Shown: piece by piece, positions 24,683 through 33,828 of the stretch | How the letters are laid out: every line of letters starts with the position of its first letter | Numbering within the stretch: position 1 is the stretch's first letter | NCBI GenBank assembly: GCA_030427145.1 | Contig: JAUHWT010000005.1 | Location: 1-64,000, forward strand | DNA: 64,000 nucleotides | Source: Alphaproteobacteria bacterium | Lineage (GTDB): Bacteria; Pseudomonadota; Alphaproteobacteria; Rhodobacterales; Rhodobacteraceae | Reading direction: 5' to 3' | Position numbers and translations under genes: made by a program | The notes under the pieces: generated by a model | What the model saw: only the letters and a program-made list of their open reading frames with translations | The model's database searches: none | Told to the model about the DNA's origin: nothing

Positions 24683-27113
24683 CACCACCCCCTCGGAACC
24701 GGTTATCGAAACGCCGAAACGCCGGTGGCTGCCGAAGTTTTCCCTGACCTGGATCATTCCTCTCGCCGCTCTGGCACTTTCCCTGTCCGTTGGCTGGCGT
24801 ACCTACAACGAACGCGGGCCGCTCATCACCATCCTGTTCGAGAGCGCATCGGGCATCAAACCGCTCGAAACCGAACTGCGTTTTCGCGACATGACCGTCG
24901 GCACCGTTGAGACGGTGGAGTTTACCGATGATCTGTCCGAGGTCGCCGTCGGTGTGCGCCTTGACAAGGAGGTTGCGGAGTTTGTGGATGACGGGGCCGA
25001 GTTCTGGCTTGTGAGCGCGCGGGTCGGTCCGGCCGGGATTTCCGGCCTCGAAACCGTTTTGAGCGGAGCCTATATCGAAGCGTCCTGGGACCACATCAAG
25101 GGCCCGCGGCAAAGTGCCTTCACCGCTTTGGAAAAACCAAAACTGACCGCGGTCGATGAGGTTGGAACGCCGATTACGATCAGGGCGGCGGATGGCGGCT
25201 CGATTGCCGTGGGCGCACCGGTGCTGTTTAAACAGATCCCCGTGGGACGCATCGAAAGCGTGGAACTCGACGAGAGTGGCGATGTGATCATTTCCGCTTT
25301 CGTCGATGCGCCGCATGATCTTCGCCTGACCAGCTATTCCCGGTTCTGGAACGCCTCCGGATTTTCCATTGAACTTGGAGCCACAGGTGCCTCGTTCAAC
25401 GTCGAAAGCCTAGCGGCGCTGGTTCAGGGGGGCGTGTCCTTTGACACTCTGACCTCGGGTGGCGAACTGATCGAACCCAATCACGAATTCTCCCTCTACC
25501 AGTCTGAGCGCGAGGCCCGCACCAGTGTGGTCAGCGAAGTTGAACAGGACGATCCCGTCCGCCTGACGGCGGTGTTTGATGGCTCCCTCGCGGGGCTCGA
25601 GGCCGGTGCGGCGGTGAAATTCCGCGGGCTCCGCGTGGGTGAGGTCACTGGGTTGAATGCGAGGGTCACGGAGACTGAGGAAGGCCCCAGCGTCGTTCTC
25701 GAAACCGCGTTCTACATCCTGCCCTCTCGCATTGGTTTCATCGACGAGGAAGGCTCCTATGAGCAAACCCTCGACCTCCTCGAAAGCGCCGTCAGCCGCG
25801 GCCTGCGCGCGCGGCTCGCCGGGTCGGGTCTCCTGAGCCAGAAGCTGGAGATCGAACTCATTGAGGCCACGGACGCCCCCGAGGCGGAGTTTGACCGGAC
25901 CAGCGAGCCCTGGCCCACCGTGCCGACGGTCGAGACAGAAACCGCCGACATTGTGACATCCGCCGAAGGCATCATGACGCGCGTGTCCAACCTCCCGGTT
26001 GAGGAGATCATGGCGTCGGTGGCCACGCTGCTGAACAACGTAAACACACTGATTGAGAGCGACGAGATCCAGTCCGCCCCGGAAAACATAGGGCTTATGA
26101 TTGCCGATCTGCGCGAGATCACCAGCGGCGACGACCTGCAGAACGCTCCTGCGGATGTGGCGGCCATTCTGGCCTCCGTGCGTGAAATCGTCGACCAGGT
26201 CGCGGAGCAGGAACTGGCTGGCAAACTTGCCGTCGCCATTGAGAACGCCAGCGCCGCCATCAGCCAGTTCGATCAGACGATGGAGCAAAACCTGCCCGGT
26301 CTCATGAGCGAGATCGAGGGTCTGACTGGTCGGGTCGCTGACCTGCCGCTTGAGGACCTGGTGGCATCGGCCACGGACCTTGTGGGTAGCGTTGACGCCG
26401 TGGTGCGCAGTGATGACGTGGCCAACTTGCCGATTGAGGTTACGGCCGCGGTCTCGGAAGTTCGGATGATTCTTGAGGAAATCCGCACCGGTGGCGCGCT
26501 CGACAACGCCAATGCCACGCTTCTTTCCGTGCGCACCCTCACCGAAGAAATCGCCGCCGCGCGGATCACGGAGTCGCTGGATCGCATCGTGGTGGAGACG
26601 GAAAACACGCTCGCCAACATCTCCGTGGCGTCCAATGACATGCCCGAGCTGGTGAACTCGCTCACAGATCTGTCCCGGAGGGCGTCAGAACTGCCGCTGG
26701 ATGAACTCGTTGCCTCGACCACGGCGCTGATCGAAACCTTCGACGCGCTGGTGGGCAGCGAGGAGTTTGCCATGCTGCCCAGCAGCCTTGCCGACGCACT
26801 GACGGAGCTTCGTGCGGTGATGGCCGATCTGCGTGATGGCGGTGCTGTTGAAAACCTCAACACAACACTCGCCTCAGCCGACGAGGCCGCAGCCGCGATC
26901 ACGCAGGCCGCCAACGATCTCCCGGCTCTCGTGGCCAGTTTCAACCAGGTGGCGCGCCGAGCGGATGCCGCACTTGCCACGCTCGGTCCAGATTCAGAGA
27001 TAAACCGCGAAACCCTGATCCTGCTGCGTGAAGTGCGCGACGCCGCGCGGTCGGTCAACAATCTTGCGGTCGCACTGGAACGCCGGCCCAATTCGGTCCT
27101 GTTCGGGAGGTAG
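24663..27113 (+). CDS. pqiB: PqiB-type MCE intermembrane transport protein with threefold-repeated C-terminus
   Basis: 816 residues. One membrane anchor lies at about 21-40, then three MCE domains at about 45-130, 165-240 and 300-370 (LRFRDMTVGTVETV, VLFKQIPVGRIESV, VKFRGLRVGEVTGL). MCE proteins form hexameric tubes across the periplasm that carry lipids. From about 438 to 765 a helical, low-aromatic region consists of three repeats of about 117 residues, each starting R-V/A-x-x-LP-x-E/D-x-L/I-V/M-AS. PqiB of E. coli is about 546 residues, so this protein has a much longer needle. The start could be the ATG at 24663, the GTG at 24666 or the ATG at 24675; AGGAG ends at 24662. Confidence 0.85.
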   Translation: MVRLMNDTTPSEPVIETPKRRWLPKFSLTWIIPLAALALSLSVGWRTYNERGPLITILFESASGIKPLETELRFRDMTVGTVETVEFTDDLSEVAVGVRLDKEVAEFVDDGAEFWLVSARVGPAGISGLETVLSGAYIEASWDHIKGPRQSAFTALEKPKLTAVDEVGTPITIRAADGGSIAVGAPVLFKQIPVGRIESVELDESGDVIISAFVDAPHDLRLTSYSRFWNASGFSIELGATGASFNVESLAALVQGGVSFDTLTSGGELIEPNHEFSLYQSEREARTSVVSEVEQDDPVRLTAVFDGSLAGLEAGAAVKFRGLRVGEVTGLNARVTETEEGPSVVLETAFYILPSRIGFIDEEGSYEQTLDLLESAVSRGLRARLAGSGLLSQKLEIELIEATDAPEAEFDRTSEPWPTVPTVETETADIVTSAEGIMTRVSNLPVEEIMASVATLLNNVNTLIESDEIQSAPENIGLMIADLREITSGDDLQNAPADVAAILASVREIVDQVAEQELAGKLAVAIENASAAISQFDQTMEQNLPGLMSEIEGLTGRVADLPLEDLVASATDLVGSVDAVVRSDDVANLPIEVTAAVSEVRMILEEIRTGGALDNANATLLSVRTLTEEIAAARITESLDRIVVETENTLANISVASNDMPELVNSLTDLSRRASELPLDELVASTTALIETFDALVGSEEFAMLPSSLADALTELRAVMADLRDGGAVENLNTTLASADEAAAAITQAANDLPALVASFNQVARRADAALATLGPDSEINRETLILLREVRDAARSVNNLAVALERRPNSVLFGR

Positions 27114-27115
27114 AG

Positions 27116-27700
27116 ATGCGCAAATTCATGAAACTTGCGGGAGTGCCGTTGCTGGCCCTCGTGGCAGCCTGCAGCAGCCCGGAATACTATCTTCTGCCCC
27201 CTCCAACCGAAGCGCCGACCAAACTCGCCTCGCCCGTGCGCACGATCAGCGTCTCGGAAATCAGCCTGCCAAGCTATGCCGAAGCCATCGAAATGGCGGT
27301 AGTGACCGACCAGGGCGCGGTTGAACTCGACAGTTCCGCAAGCTGGGCCGACACGCCCCGCCGCGGGCTGACGAGGCATCTGGTGGCGGCGCTTGGCACG
27401 CGCCTCACCGCACAGGTTGGCGCGGAACCCTGGCCGGGCCTGGACCGTCCAGGGCTTCAGGTGTCAGTGCTGACCGACCGTCTGATTGGAAATGAGTCGG
27501 GAAGTCTCGAGTTCTCCGGCCAGTACATCGTGACCGATCCGGAATCAGGGCGCATTTTTGCGTCCGAGCGTTTCGACATTCGCACGGCCGTGCCGGTATC
27601 GGGATTTGAGGGGATCGCGGCCGCCCATGCCCGCGCGGTTGAACTTCTCGCGGACGACATCGCGGCCCGGATCAGTGGCAGCCCGCGCCCCGCGGCCTGA
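27116..27700 (+). CDS. pqiC: PqiC-type outer-membrane lipoprotein (ABC-type transport auxiliary, DUF330)
   Basis: 194 residues with a lipoprotein signal peptide and lipobox LVAAC at about residues 16-20, followed by SSPEYYLLPP, the PqiC/YmbA family opening. The body (PRRGLTRHLVAAL, FSGQYIVTD) fits the ABC_trans_aux domain. It anchors the end of the PqiB tube at the outer membrane. It starts 2 bp after the pqiB stop. Confidence 0.87.
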   Translation: MRKFMKLAGVPLLALVAACSSPEYYLLPPPTEAPTKLASPVRTISVSEISLPSYAEAIEMAVVTDQGAVELDSSASWADTPRRGLTRHLVAALGTRLTAQVGAEPWPGLDRPGLQVSVLTDRLIGNESGSLEFSGQYIVTDPESGRIFASERFDIRTAVPVSGFEGIAAAHARAVELLADDIAARISGSPRPAA

Positions 27701-27778
27701 GATTTCACGTCCGTTGGCAATCGGTTAAGCCCAACCGCCTAGCATTGCGCCCCGTCGGAATGCAGGGGATCAATTGGC

Positions 27779-29266
27779 ATGCAAACAATCTGGAGACGCG
27801 CACCGTTGGGCGCAGGCCTGGTTACTGGCCTGACGCTGACGCTTTCGGGCGTGCCCGCTCACGCGGATTTTCAGACAGATTTTCTGGCCGCCGTAAACGA
27901 ATACCGCGCGACCGGCACCACATGCCCTGGCGTCACCGGCACCGGCGCGCCGCTGGAGCCAAACATCCTGCTGAACGCCGCCGCAACAATGTTCGCGGAA
28001 GCCCTCGTGGAGGGAAAAGCCACCCCGGAAGACAGCCTGCGTTTCACCCGGGAGACCGGCTACGTACACTGGCGCGTGACCGGCGGAATGGTGCAGACGC
28101 GGCTGCGCGAACCCACCGGGTCTTTCGTCGCCCGGACCCATGTCGGGGAGGAGACCACCTGCCGAAACCTGCTCGCGCCCGACCTGTCAGAGATCGGCGT
28201 CGCGACCTTCATTGGGGCGGACGCGACCACGTTCGTTTTCATCGCCGCCCGACCGTTTCGCCGCGACCGGCTGGCTACGTATCGGCAGGAATTTGTGGAT
28301 CACATCAACGCAATGCGAGAGGCGGGCGCGACCTGTTTCGGCGTCGCCATGCCCCCGCAACCGCCGGTTCTCCCGAGCCCCGACCTGAACAAAGCCGCGC
28401 AGGCACACAGCGACGACATGGCAAGCGCGGAAAGCAATCCTCCCGATCCCCTTATCGGGCAGGACGGGTCCAACACCGAGCAAAGGTTCGAGGCCACCGG
28501 ATGCGACGGGCGGAACCTGACTGAAACCGTGATGCCCAATGCCACCGATCCTGAAAGGACGCTGCTCTCAATGACCGGTCCCTATGGCATCGCGACGCCG
28601 GAACAGTGCCACGCCATCCTGGCAACCGCGCCGCATCTGGGCATCGGCCTCGCCCAGCCCGCGGAACGCGCAGCATCAGAGGCCGGGCGCGGACCGTGGC
28701 TTACGATCACCACCGCGCAACTGGATGAGCGATGCGCCGCAAGAGCCGAAGCTGCAGTTACATCCGAAACAGCGACGGTGGAGTTCGACCCTGACACAGA
28801 CTACCGGATCACCAATGCCGGGCTACAAATGCCCCTCGTCCTCAGTGCGCAATCGACGAAACGCGAAGTTACGGAAGGCAGACAGAACGCGGCGTTTCTA
28901 GACACGCCCTCGCTCGACCGCGCCCAGAGATGGCGGCTCTCCGCAACAAGTGAGAGCGAAGGCTCCAAGGCCCCAGCCTACACCTTGACCTCCGGCTACC
29001 GGGGCAAAGGCCTGAACCTGACCGCTACGACCGGCGAGAATCCATTTTCTCTGACGAAAGCAGCGGACCAGGACGCCAGTGAATTTGCACGAGCCTCCCA
29101 GCACTGGTCCTTCGACCCGGTGGCTGGCATGCCCGACACTTACATGATCACGAATTCCGGCAGGAAAGGCATATACCTCGCGGCCACCCCGGGCGGTCAC
29201 CTGACATTTACGGAAACGGGTTTCGGAAATGTGCTGGCCTACTGGCGCGTGGTCCCCGACAGCTAG
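27779..29266 (+). CDS. Secreted double CAP-domain protein with C-terminal beta-trefoil-like domain
   Basis: 495 residues with a signal peptide (cut after PAHA, about residue 29). Two CAP/SCP-like regions follow: about 32-160 ([25 protein letters not shown]) and about 170-320 ([44 protein letters not shown]-type strand, GIGLA). The second keeps the CAP-type His in AHSDDM; the first has Phe at that place. The last 150 residues ([50 protein letters not shown]) look like a ricin-type beta-trefoil. CAP proteins can bind lipids or act on wall polymers; a sugar-binding domain would target it. The function is not known. The start has AGGGGA about 9 bases upstream. Confidence 0.6.
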   Translation: MQTIWRRAPLGAGLVTGLTLTLSGVPAHADFQTDFLAAVNEYRATGTTCPGVTGTGAPLEPNILLNAAATMFAEALVEGKATPEDSLRFTRETGYVHWRVTGGMVQTRLREPTGSFVARTHVGEETTCRNLLAPDLSEIGVATFIGADATTFVFIAARPFRRDRLATYRQEFVDHINAMREAGATCFGVAMPPQPPVLPSPDLNKAAQAHSDDMASAESNPPDPLIGQDGSNTEQRFEATGCDGRNLTETVMPNATDPERTLLSMTGPYGIATPEQCHAILATAPHLGIGLAQPAERAASEAGRGPWLTITTAQLDERCAARAEAAVTSETATVEFDPDTDYRITNAGLQMPLVLSAQSTKREVTEGRQNAAFLDTPSLDRAQRWRLSATSESEGSKAPAYTLTSGYRGKGLNLTATTGENPFSLTKAADQDASEFARASQHWSFDPVAGMPDTYMITNSGRKGIYLAATPGGHLTFTETGFGNVLAYWRVVPDS

Positions 29267-29871
29267 AGAACGGTCTTGCGCGCGATCAGGGCCGCGCCGA
29301 TCGTGCCGTCATCGAGGTAATCCAGCTCACCACCAATCGGCACGCCCTGGGCGAGGGACGTGACGCGAACACCCAGCGGACCAAGCTGGTCAGAGATGTA
29401 ATGCGCTGTCGTCTGCCCGTCGATTGTCGCGTTGAGCGCGAGGATGACCTCCTGCGTCTGCTCCGCCACGACCCGTTCCGCAAGATCGGGGATGCGCAGG
29501 GTTTCCGGGCCAATGCCGTCCAGCGCGGACATCACCCCGCCCAGCACGTGATAGCGCCCCCGATAGGCGCCGCCCCGCTCCATCGCCCACAGATCCGCGA
29601 CGCTTTCCACAACGCAAATTTCGCCATTGGCCCGCGCCGGATCGAGACAGATCGAACACGTGCCGGAGGTGGAAATGTTGCCGCAGGTGTCGCATTCACG
29701 GACCGTCTGCGCAACCTCAACGAGCGCCTTGCTCAAGGGATCCATCAGCGCGGACCGCTTGCGGATCATGGTCAGAACGGCCCGCCGGGCCGAGCGTGGC
29801 CCAAGCCCAGGCAGCCGGGCCATAAGCCCGATCAGCCGCTCCACCGGAGCGTCATCGTCGCGTCCGTTCAT
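29263..29871 (-). CDS. recR: Recombination protein RecR
   Basis: 202 residues: a helix-hairpin-helix ([14 protein letters not shown], about 20-33), a four-Cys zinc finger [16 protein letters not shown] (about 60-75), a TOPRIM domain ([15 protein letters not shown] onward), and a C-terminal [21 protein letters not shown], all standard for RecR. It works with RecF and RecO to load RecA at gaps. It is third in the dnaX-ybaB-recR block. Its stop overlaps that of the CAP protein gene by 4 bp, tail to tail. Confidence 0.95.
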   Translation of the reverse strand: MNGRDDDAPVERLIGLMARLPGLGPRSARRAVLTMIRKRSALMDPLSKALVEVAQTVRECDTCGNISTSGTCSICLDPARANGEICVVESVADLWAMERGGAYRGRYHVLGGVMSALDGIGPETLRIPDLAERVVAEQTQEVILALNATIDGQTTAHYISDQLGPLGVRVTSLAQGVPIGGELDYLDDGTIGAALIARKTVL

Positions 29872-29890
29872 TCGGGTCCGGCCGCTCGGA

Positions 29891-30235
29891 TCAGAACGGC
29901 AGTTTCATGCCCGCGGGCAGATCCAGTCCCTCGGCAACCTTGCCCATCTCTTCCTGAGCCGCGGCGGACGCCCGGGCCTGGGCATCCTTGATGCCGGCCA
30001 CGATCAGGTCCTCAACGACCTCGCGCTGCTCCGGATCGAAAAGGGAGGGATCAATGCTCAGACCACGCACCTCGCCCTTGGCGGAGGCCGTGACCTTGAC
30101 AAGGCCCGCACCGCTTTCGCCAACGACCTCAATGCTGTCGAGGCCGCTCTGGACCTCTTCCATGCGGGTCTGCATTTCCTTTGCCTGCTTCATGAGCTTG
30201 CCCATGTCGCCAAGCCCGCCCAAACCTTTCAGCAT
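29891..30235 (-). CDS. YbaB/EbfC nucleoid-associated protein
   Basis: 114 residues with the family centre [22 protein letters not shown] and the conserved [26 protein letters not shown]. Forms dimers that bind DNA. It lies between dnaX (3 bp gap) and recR (19 bp gap), the common order in bacteria. Confidence 0.92.
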   Translation of the reverse strand: MLKGLGGLGDMGKLMKQAKEMQTRMEEVQSGLDSIEVVGESGAGLVKVTASAKGEVRGLSIDPSLFDPEQREVVEDLIVAGIKDAQARASAAAQEEMGKVAEGLDLPAGMKLPF

Positions 30236-30238
30236 GGT

Positions 30239-32041
30239 TCAGTCCTCCTCAGAGAAGGGATCAAACGGATCCCAGTCATCGTCATCATCCACATCGATAC
30301 TGTCATCAGCCGCAGCCCCCGGCGCATTGCCGGCATCCGCGACCCCGTCAGCGCCATGCGCGCGTATAGCGCTGATCGACGCCCCTGGAAAGGCCTCGAG
30401 CACCGCACTCACCAGAGGGTGAGACCGGACCTGCGACATCAGGTTCGCCTCTTCGCTGTCGCGCTTTTCCCGGATACTTGGTGCACCGCCCTGCCCGACA
30501 ACCGAAACAACCCAGCGCACGCCCGTCCACTGGGACATTTTCTGGCCGATCCGCGCGGCAAGATCAGGCGCGGCCCCGTCGGCAGGTTCAAACTCAATAC
30601 GCCCTGGCGAATAGGAAACGAGTTTCACCCCGTCCTCAATCTGCACCAGAAGCTGCATGTCCCGGTTGGCCCGCACGAGTGCGACAACATCCTCAAACTC
30701 CGCGAAACGGGCCAGAGCCTCGACATTTTGCGTCTGTGCGGCCTGGATCGGCGCCGGCTGTGGCTGCTGGACCGGGCGGGCCTGCACCGCAGCACCGGCC
30801 GTGGCACCATTGCCGGATGGGCCTTCCGTTGCCCGTCCGCCTCCGCCGCCCGGTCCGCCGCCGCCTGGTGCGGGGTCGCGGGTCAGCCTACGGATCAGGG
30901 CCTCGGGGCTGGGCAGTTCGGCCACATGGGTAAGCCGGATGATCGCCATTTCCGCCGCCATCATGGCATTGGGCGCCGCGGTCACCTCATCCATCGCCTT
31001 GAGCAGCATCTGCCACATGCGGGTGAGTTTCGGGATCGTCAGTTTGTCTGCAAACTGCAGCCCCCGCGCCCGTTCATCGGGTCCAATGGTCGGATCTTCC
31101 GCCGCCTCGGGTGTGATGAGAATCATTGAGACCCAGTGCGTCACCTCCGAGAGATCGCGCAACACTGCCAGGGGGTCGGCCCCGGAGGCATACTGGCTGC
31201 CAAGCTCATCCAGGGCAGCCTTCACGTCGCCCGTCATCACATGCTCGAACAGATCGAGAATGCGCCCCCGGTCGGCGAGCCCCATCATGGCGCGGACCTG
31301 ATCGACACCGGTCTCGCCGCCACCGTGGGCAATTGCCTGGTCGAGCAGGCTCGTCGCGTCACGGGCGGAACCCTCAGCCGCGCGCACGATCAGTTCCAGG
31401 GCCTCTCGAGTGATATTGGCCTTTTCGGATGTGGCGATCTTTTCAAGAAGGCCGATCATCTGATCCGGCTCAATCCGGCGCAGGTCGAACCGTTGACAAC
31501 GGGACAGGACCGTGACCGGCACCTTGCGGATCTCCGTGGTCGCGAAGATAAACTTCACGTGCGCCGGCGGCTCTTCAAGTGTTTTGAGGAGCGCATTGAA
31601 GGCCGAGGTGCTGAGCATGTGCACCTCGTCGATGATATAGACCTTGTACCGCGCGGATGTTGCCGAATAGGCAACGGAATCAATGATCTCGCGAATGTCA
31701 CCCACGCCGGTACGGCTGGCCGCGTCCATCTCCAGAACGTCCACATGACGGCCTTCGGAAATTGCCACGCAGGTCTCGCACTCGCCGCAGGGCGTAATCG
31801 TCGGCCCGCCATTGCCGTCCTTGCCGGTACAGTTCAGTCCCTTCGCGACAATCCGCGCCGTTGTGGTTTTGCCCACGCCGCGTACGCCGGTCAGCACGAA
31901 GGCATGCGCAATCCGGTCCGCCTCAAACGCATTGCGCAGCGTACGAACCATCGCCTCCTGTCCGATCAGATCGGCGAAGGTTTCCGGCCGGTATTTGCGG
32001 GCCAAAACGCGATAGGCGGTTTCGGTGGATGTATCTGTCAA
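30239..32041 (-). CDS. dnaX: DNA polymerase III subunits gamma and tau
   Basis: 600 residues. Walker A is GVRGVGKTTTARI (about 50), the zinc-binding cysteines are C...CGECETC (about 70-88), Walker B/DEVH is VYIIDEVHMLS (about 125), and the sensor region is LEEPPAHVKFIFATT. A Gly-rich linker (about 395-410) separates the clamp-loader AAA+ part from the tau-specific C-terminal part, which ends in an acidic tail. It opens the block followed by ybaB and recR. I saw no obvious A-rich slippage heptamer for making gamma. Confidence 0.93.
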   Translation of the reverse strand: MTDTSTETAYRVLARKYRPETFADLIGQEAMVRTLRNAFEADRIAHAFVLTGVRGVGKTTTARIVAKGLNCTGKDGNGGPTITPCGECETCVAISEGRHVDVLEMDAASRTGVGDIREIIDSVAYSATSARYKVYIIDEVHMLSTSAFNALLKTLEEPPAHVKFIFATTEIRKVPVTVLSRCQRFDLRRIEPDQMIGLLEKIATSEKANITREALELIVRAAEGSARDATSLLDQAIAHGGGETGVDQVRAMMGLADRGRILDLFEHVMTGDVKAALDELGSQYASGADPLAVLRDLSEVTHWVSMILITPEAAEDPTIGPDERARGLQFADKLTIPKLTRMWQMLLKAMDEVTAAPNAMMAAEMAIIRLTHVAELPSPEALIRRLTRDPAPGGGGPGGGGGRATEGPSGNGATAGAAVQARPVQQPQPAPIQAAQTQNVEALARFAEFEDVVALVRANRDMQLLVQIEDGVKLVSYSPGRIEFEPADGAAPDLAARIGQKMSQWTGVRWVVSVVGQGGAPSIREKRDSEEANLMSQVRSHPLVSAVLEAFPGASISAIRAHGADGVADAGNAPGAAADDSIDVDDDDDWDPFDPFSEED

Positions 32042-32278
32042 GGCGGTATGGCGATCCTGATTCAGTCGGGGGCACTCTAGGCTCCGGCGACCCTGGCGGC
32101 AAGAGACGCTTCCCCCGCGTCTTGCGCGAAGCCCCTGGTCGATCTAACATGTCCGTGCCTTGCGGGAAGGCACCCTGATCCGCGGAAAGTGCCAGGCACA
32201 TCCCCACATGAACGGAATGCCATACTGGTTTTTCCTGTGCCCGAGCTGGCGGATCCCGGGCCCTGTCAGGAGAAAACC

Positions 32279-33790
32279 ATGTCAGATCCCATCGAAAACC
32301 TGCGCCGCCAGGCCAAACGGCTCCGCAAGTCCTGGGAGAACAGCGCCCCTGAGGCCATTGCCCGGCTTGAGGCCGTTCTTCCACCAGCCAAACGTGGAAA
32401 CCCGCAGCACGCGGAGTTTCTGCATGTCATCGCCCGCGAACGGAATTTCACAAGCTGGCCGGCGCTCAAGGCGGCTGCGGAGACGGATGGGCTCGACAAG
32501 GCGGAGAAGCAACAGCGGCTCAAGATCGCGCTGTTCCATGGCCAGAACCACGTAGTTCGTGCCCTTCTCGACCAGACGCCGGATCTCGCGCGCGGCATTC
32601 TGGGCCTAGAAATTGCCCTCTACGACCTGCCGGCCGTTGAGGCGGCCATCACCAATGACCCGGCATGCGCGACGCGCAAACTCGGCCCGCGTACACCCAT
32701 CCTGCACCTCTGTTTCTCGCGCTACATCCACATCGCACCGAAAAAGAAACGGGACATGCTGAGGATTGCGGCACTATTGGTGGCGCACGGCGCGAACGTG
32801 AATGACGGGTTCGAGCAGGAGCCCGGGTCCGGATATCTCCTGCCCGCGCTTTACGGGGCGCTGGGACACGCCAACAACCTGGCGCTGGCCGAATGGCTGC
32901 TGGACCACGGAGCGAACCCCAACGATGAGGAATCGCTCTATCACTCCACCGAACTCGGTCATCACGATGGCCTGCGCCTTCTGCTGAAGCATGGCGCAAC
33001 CACCAAAGGCACCAACGCCCTGATCCGGATGCTCGATTTCGACGATCTCAAGGGCGCACGCATTCTGCTTGAACACGGCGCCGACCCGAACGAGGTCGCG
33101 CACGAGCACCCAAGCGGTGAGCCCATCCCCATCATTCCGTCGCTCCACCAGGCCGCGCGCCGTGGACGCGACGGACGCTTCGCGGACCTGCTTCTCGAAT
33201 TCGGCGCTGATGCCACGTTTGAGTGGCAGGGATACACCCCCTGGGCCGTGGCACGGATTTATGGCAACGCCTCATTCGCTGACGCCCTGGCCGCCTGCGG
33301 ATACGACTCTGACCTCAGCGCGGAGGACCAGGTTCTGGCCGACTGCGCCGCTCTGGTTAAAACCGCGGAACGTGTTAAGTTTTCGTCCCTGCCGAAGGAA
33401 ACGCGGCTGCTTCTGACCCGGATCGCTTCCATGCCTGGACGGGTCGATCACGCGAAGGCACTCATCGCGGCCGGCTTCGACCCCGATTATCCCGACGAGA
33501 TGGGCCTGCCGCCCCTGCATCTGGCCGGATGGGCGGGCCGGTCCGACATGCTGCGCTATCTGCTCACGCTGGGACCGGACCTCAGCCACAAGAACGGCTA
33601 TGGCGGCAATGCTTTGGAAACGGTGGTTCACGGCTCGGAGAACGCTCCGCGTGATGCCGAAACGGACCACGCGGAGTGTATTCGCCTGCTGATCGGGGCC
33701 GGGGCGGAACCGACCCCGCTGCTCATTGAAAACGCGGGAGATCCGGAAATATCCGAACTTCTGCGTCAGCTGGCCTCCGAGACGGCGTGA
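32279..33790 (+). CDS. Ankyrin-repeat protein
   Basis: About 503 residues. The first 95 or so form a helical lead (IENLRRQAKRLRKSWEN...LHVIARERNFTSWPALKAAAE) that is often found before bacterial ankyrin repeats. At least seven ankyrin-like units follow, for example LLVAHGANVNDG, WLLDHGANPNDEES, LLLKHGATTKG, ILLEHGADPNEVA, LLLEFGADATFEWQGYTPW and LIAAGFDPDYPDEMGLPPLHLAGWAG. No signal peptide, so it probably acts as a cytoplasmic protein-binding scaffold; the partner is unknown. The ATG at 32279 follows CAGGAGAAAACC, a strong ribosome-binding site. Confidence 0.85.
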   Translation: MSDPIENLRRQAKRLRKSWENSAPEAIARLEAVLPPAKRGNPQHAEFLHVIARERNFTSWPALKAAAETDGLDKAEKQQRLKIALFHGQNHVVRALLDQTPDLARGILGLEIALYDLPAVEAAITNDPACATRKLGPRTPILHLCFSRYIHIAPKKKRDMLRIAALLVAHGANVNDGFEQEPGSGYLLPALYGALGHANNLALAEWLLDHGANPNDEESLYHSTELGHHDGLRLLLKHGATTKGTNALIRMLDFDDLKGARILLEHGADPNEVAHEHPSGEPIPIIPSLHQAARRGRDGRFADLLLEFGADATFEWQGYTPWAVARIYGNASFADALAACGYDSDLSAEDQVLADCAALVKTAERVKFSSLPKETRLLLTRIASMPGRVDHAKALIAAGFDPDYPDEMGLPPLHLAGWAGRSDMLRYLLTLGPDLSHKNGYGGNALETVVHGSENAPRDAETDHAECIRLLIGAGAEPTPLLIENAGDPEISELLRQLASETA

Positions 33791-33800
33791 AACCGGCTTG

Positions 33801-33828
33801 GGCGGGCGCGGTTCAACGCCCGCCTTTT
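33801..33828 (+). terminator. Intrinsic terminator after the ankyrin gene
   Basis: GGCGGGCG-CGGTTCAA-CGCCCGCC followed by TTTT. The stem is 8 GC-rich pairs. It starts 10 bp past the ankyrin stop. Its 3' arm and T-run encode, on the other strand, the last codons of rsgA (ending at 33813), so the two genes share this sequence. Confidence 0.75.
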
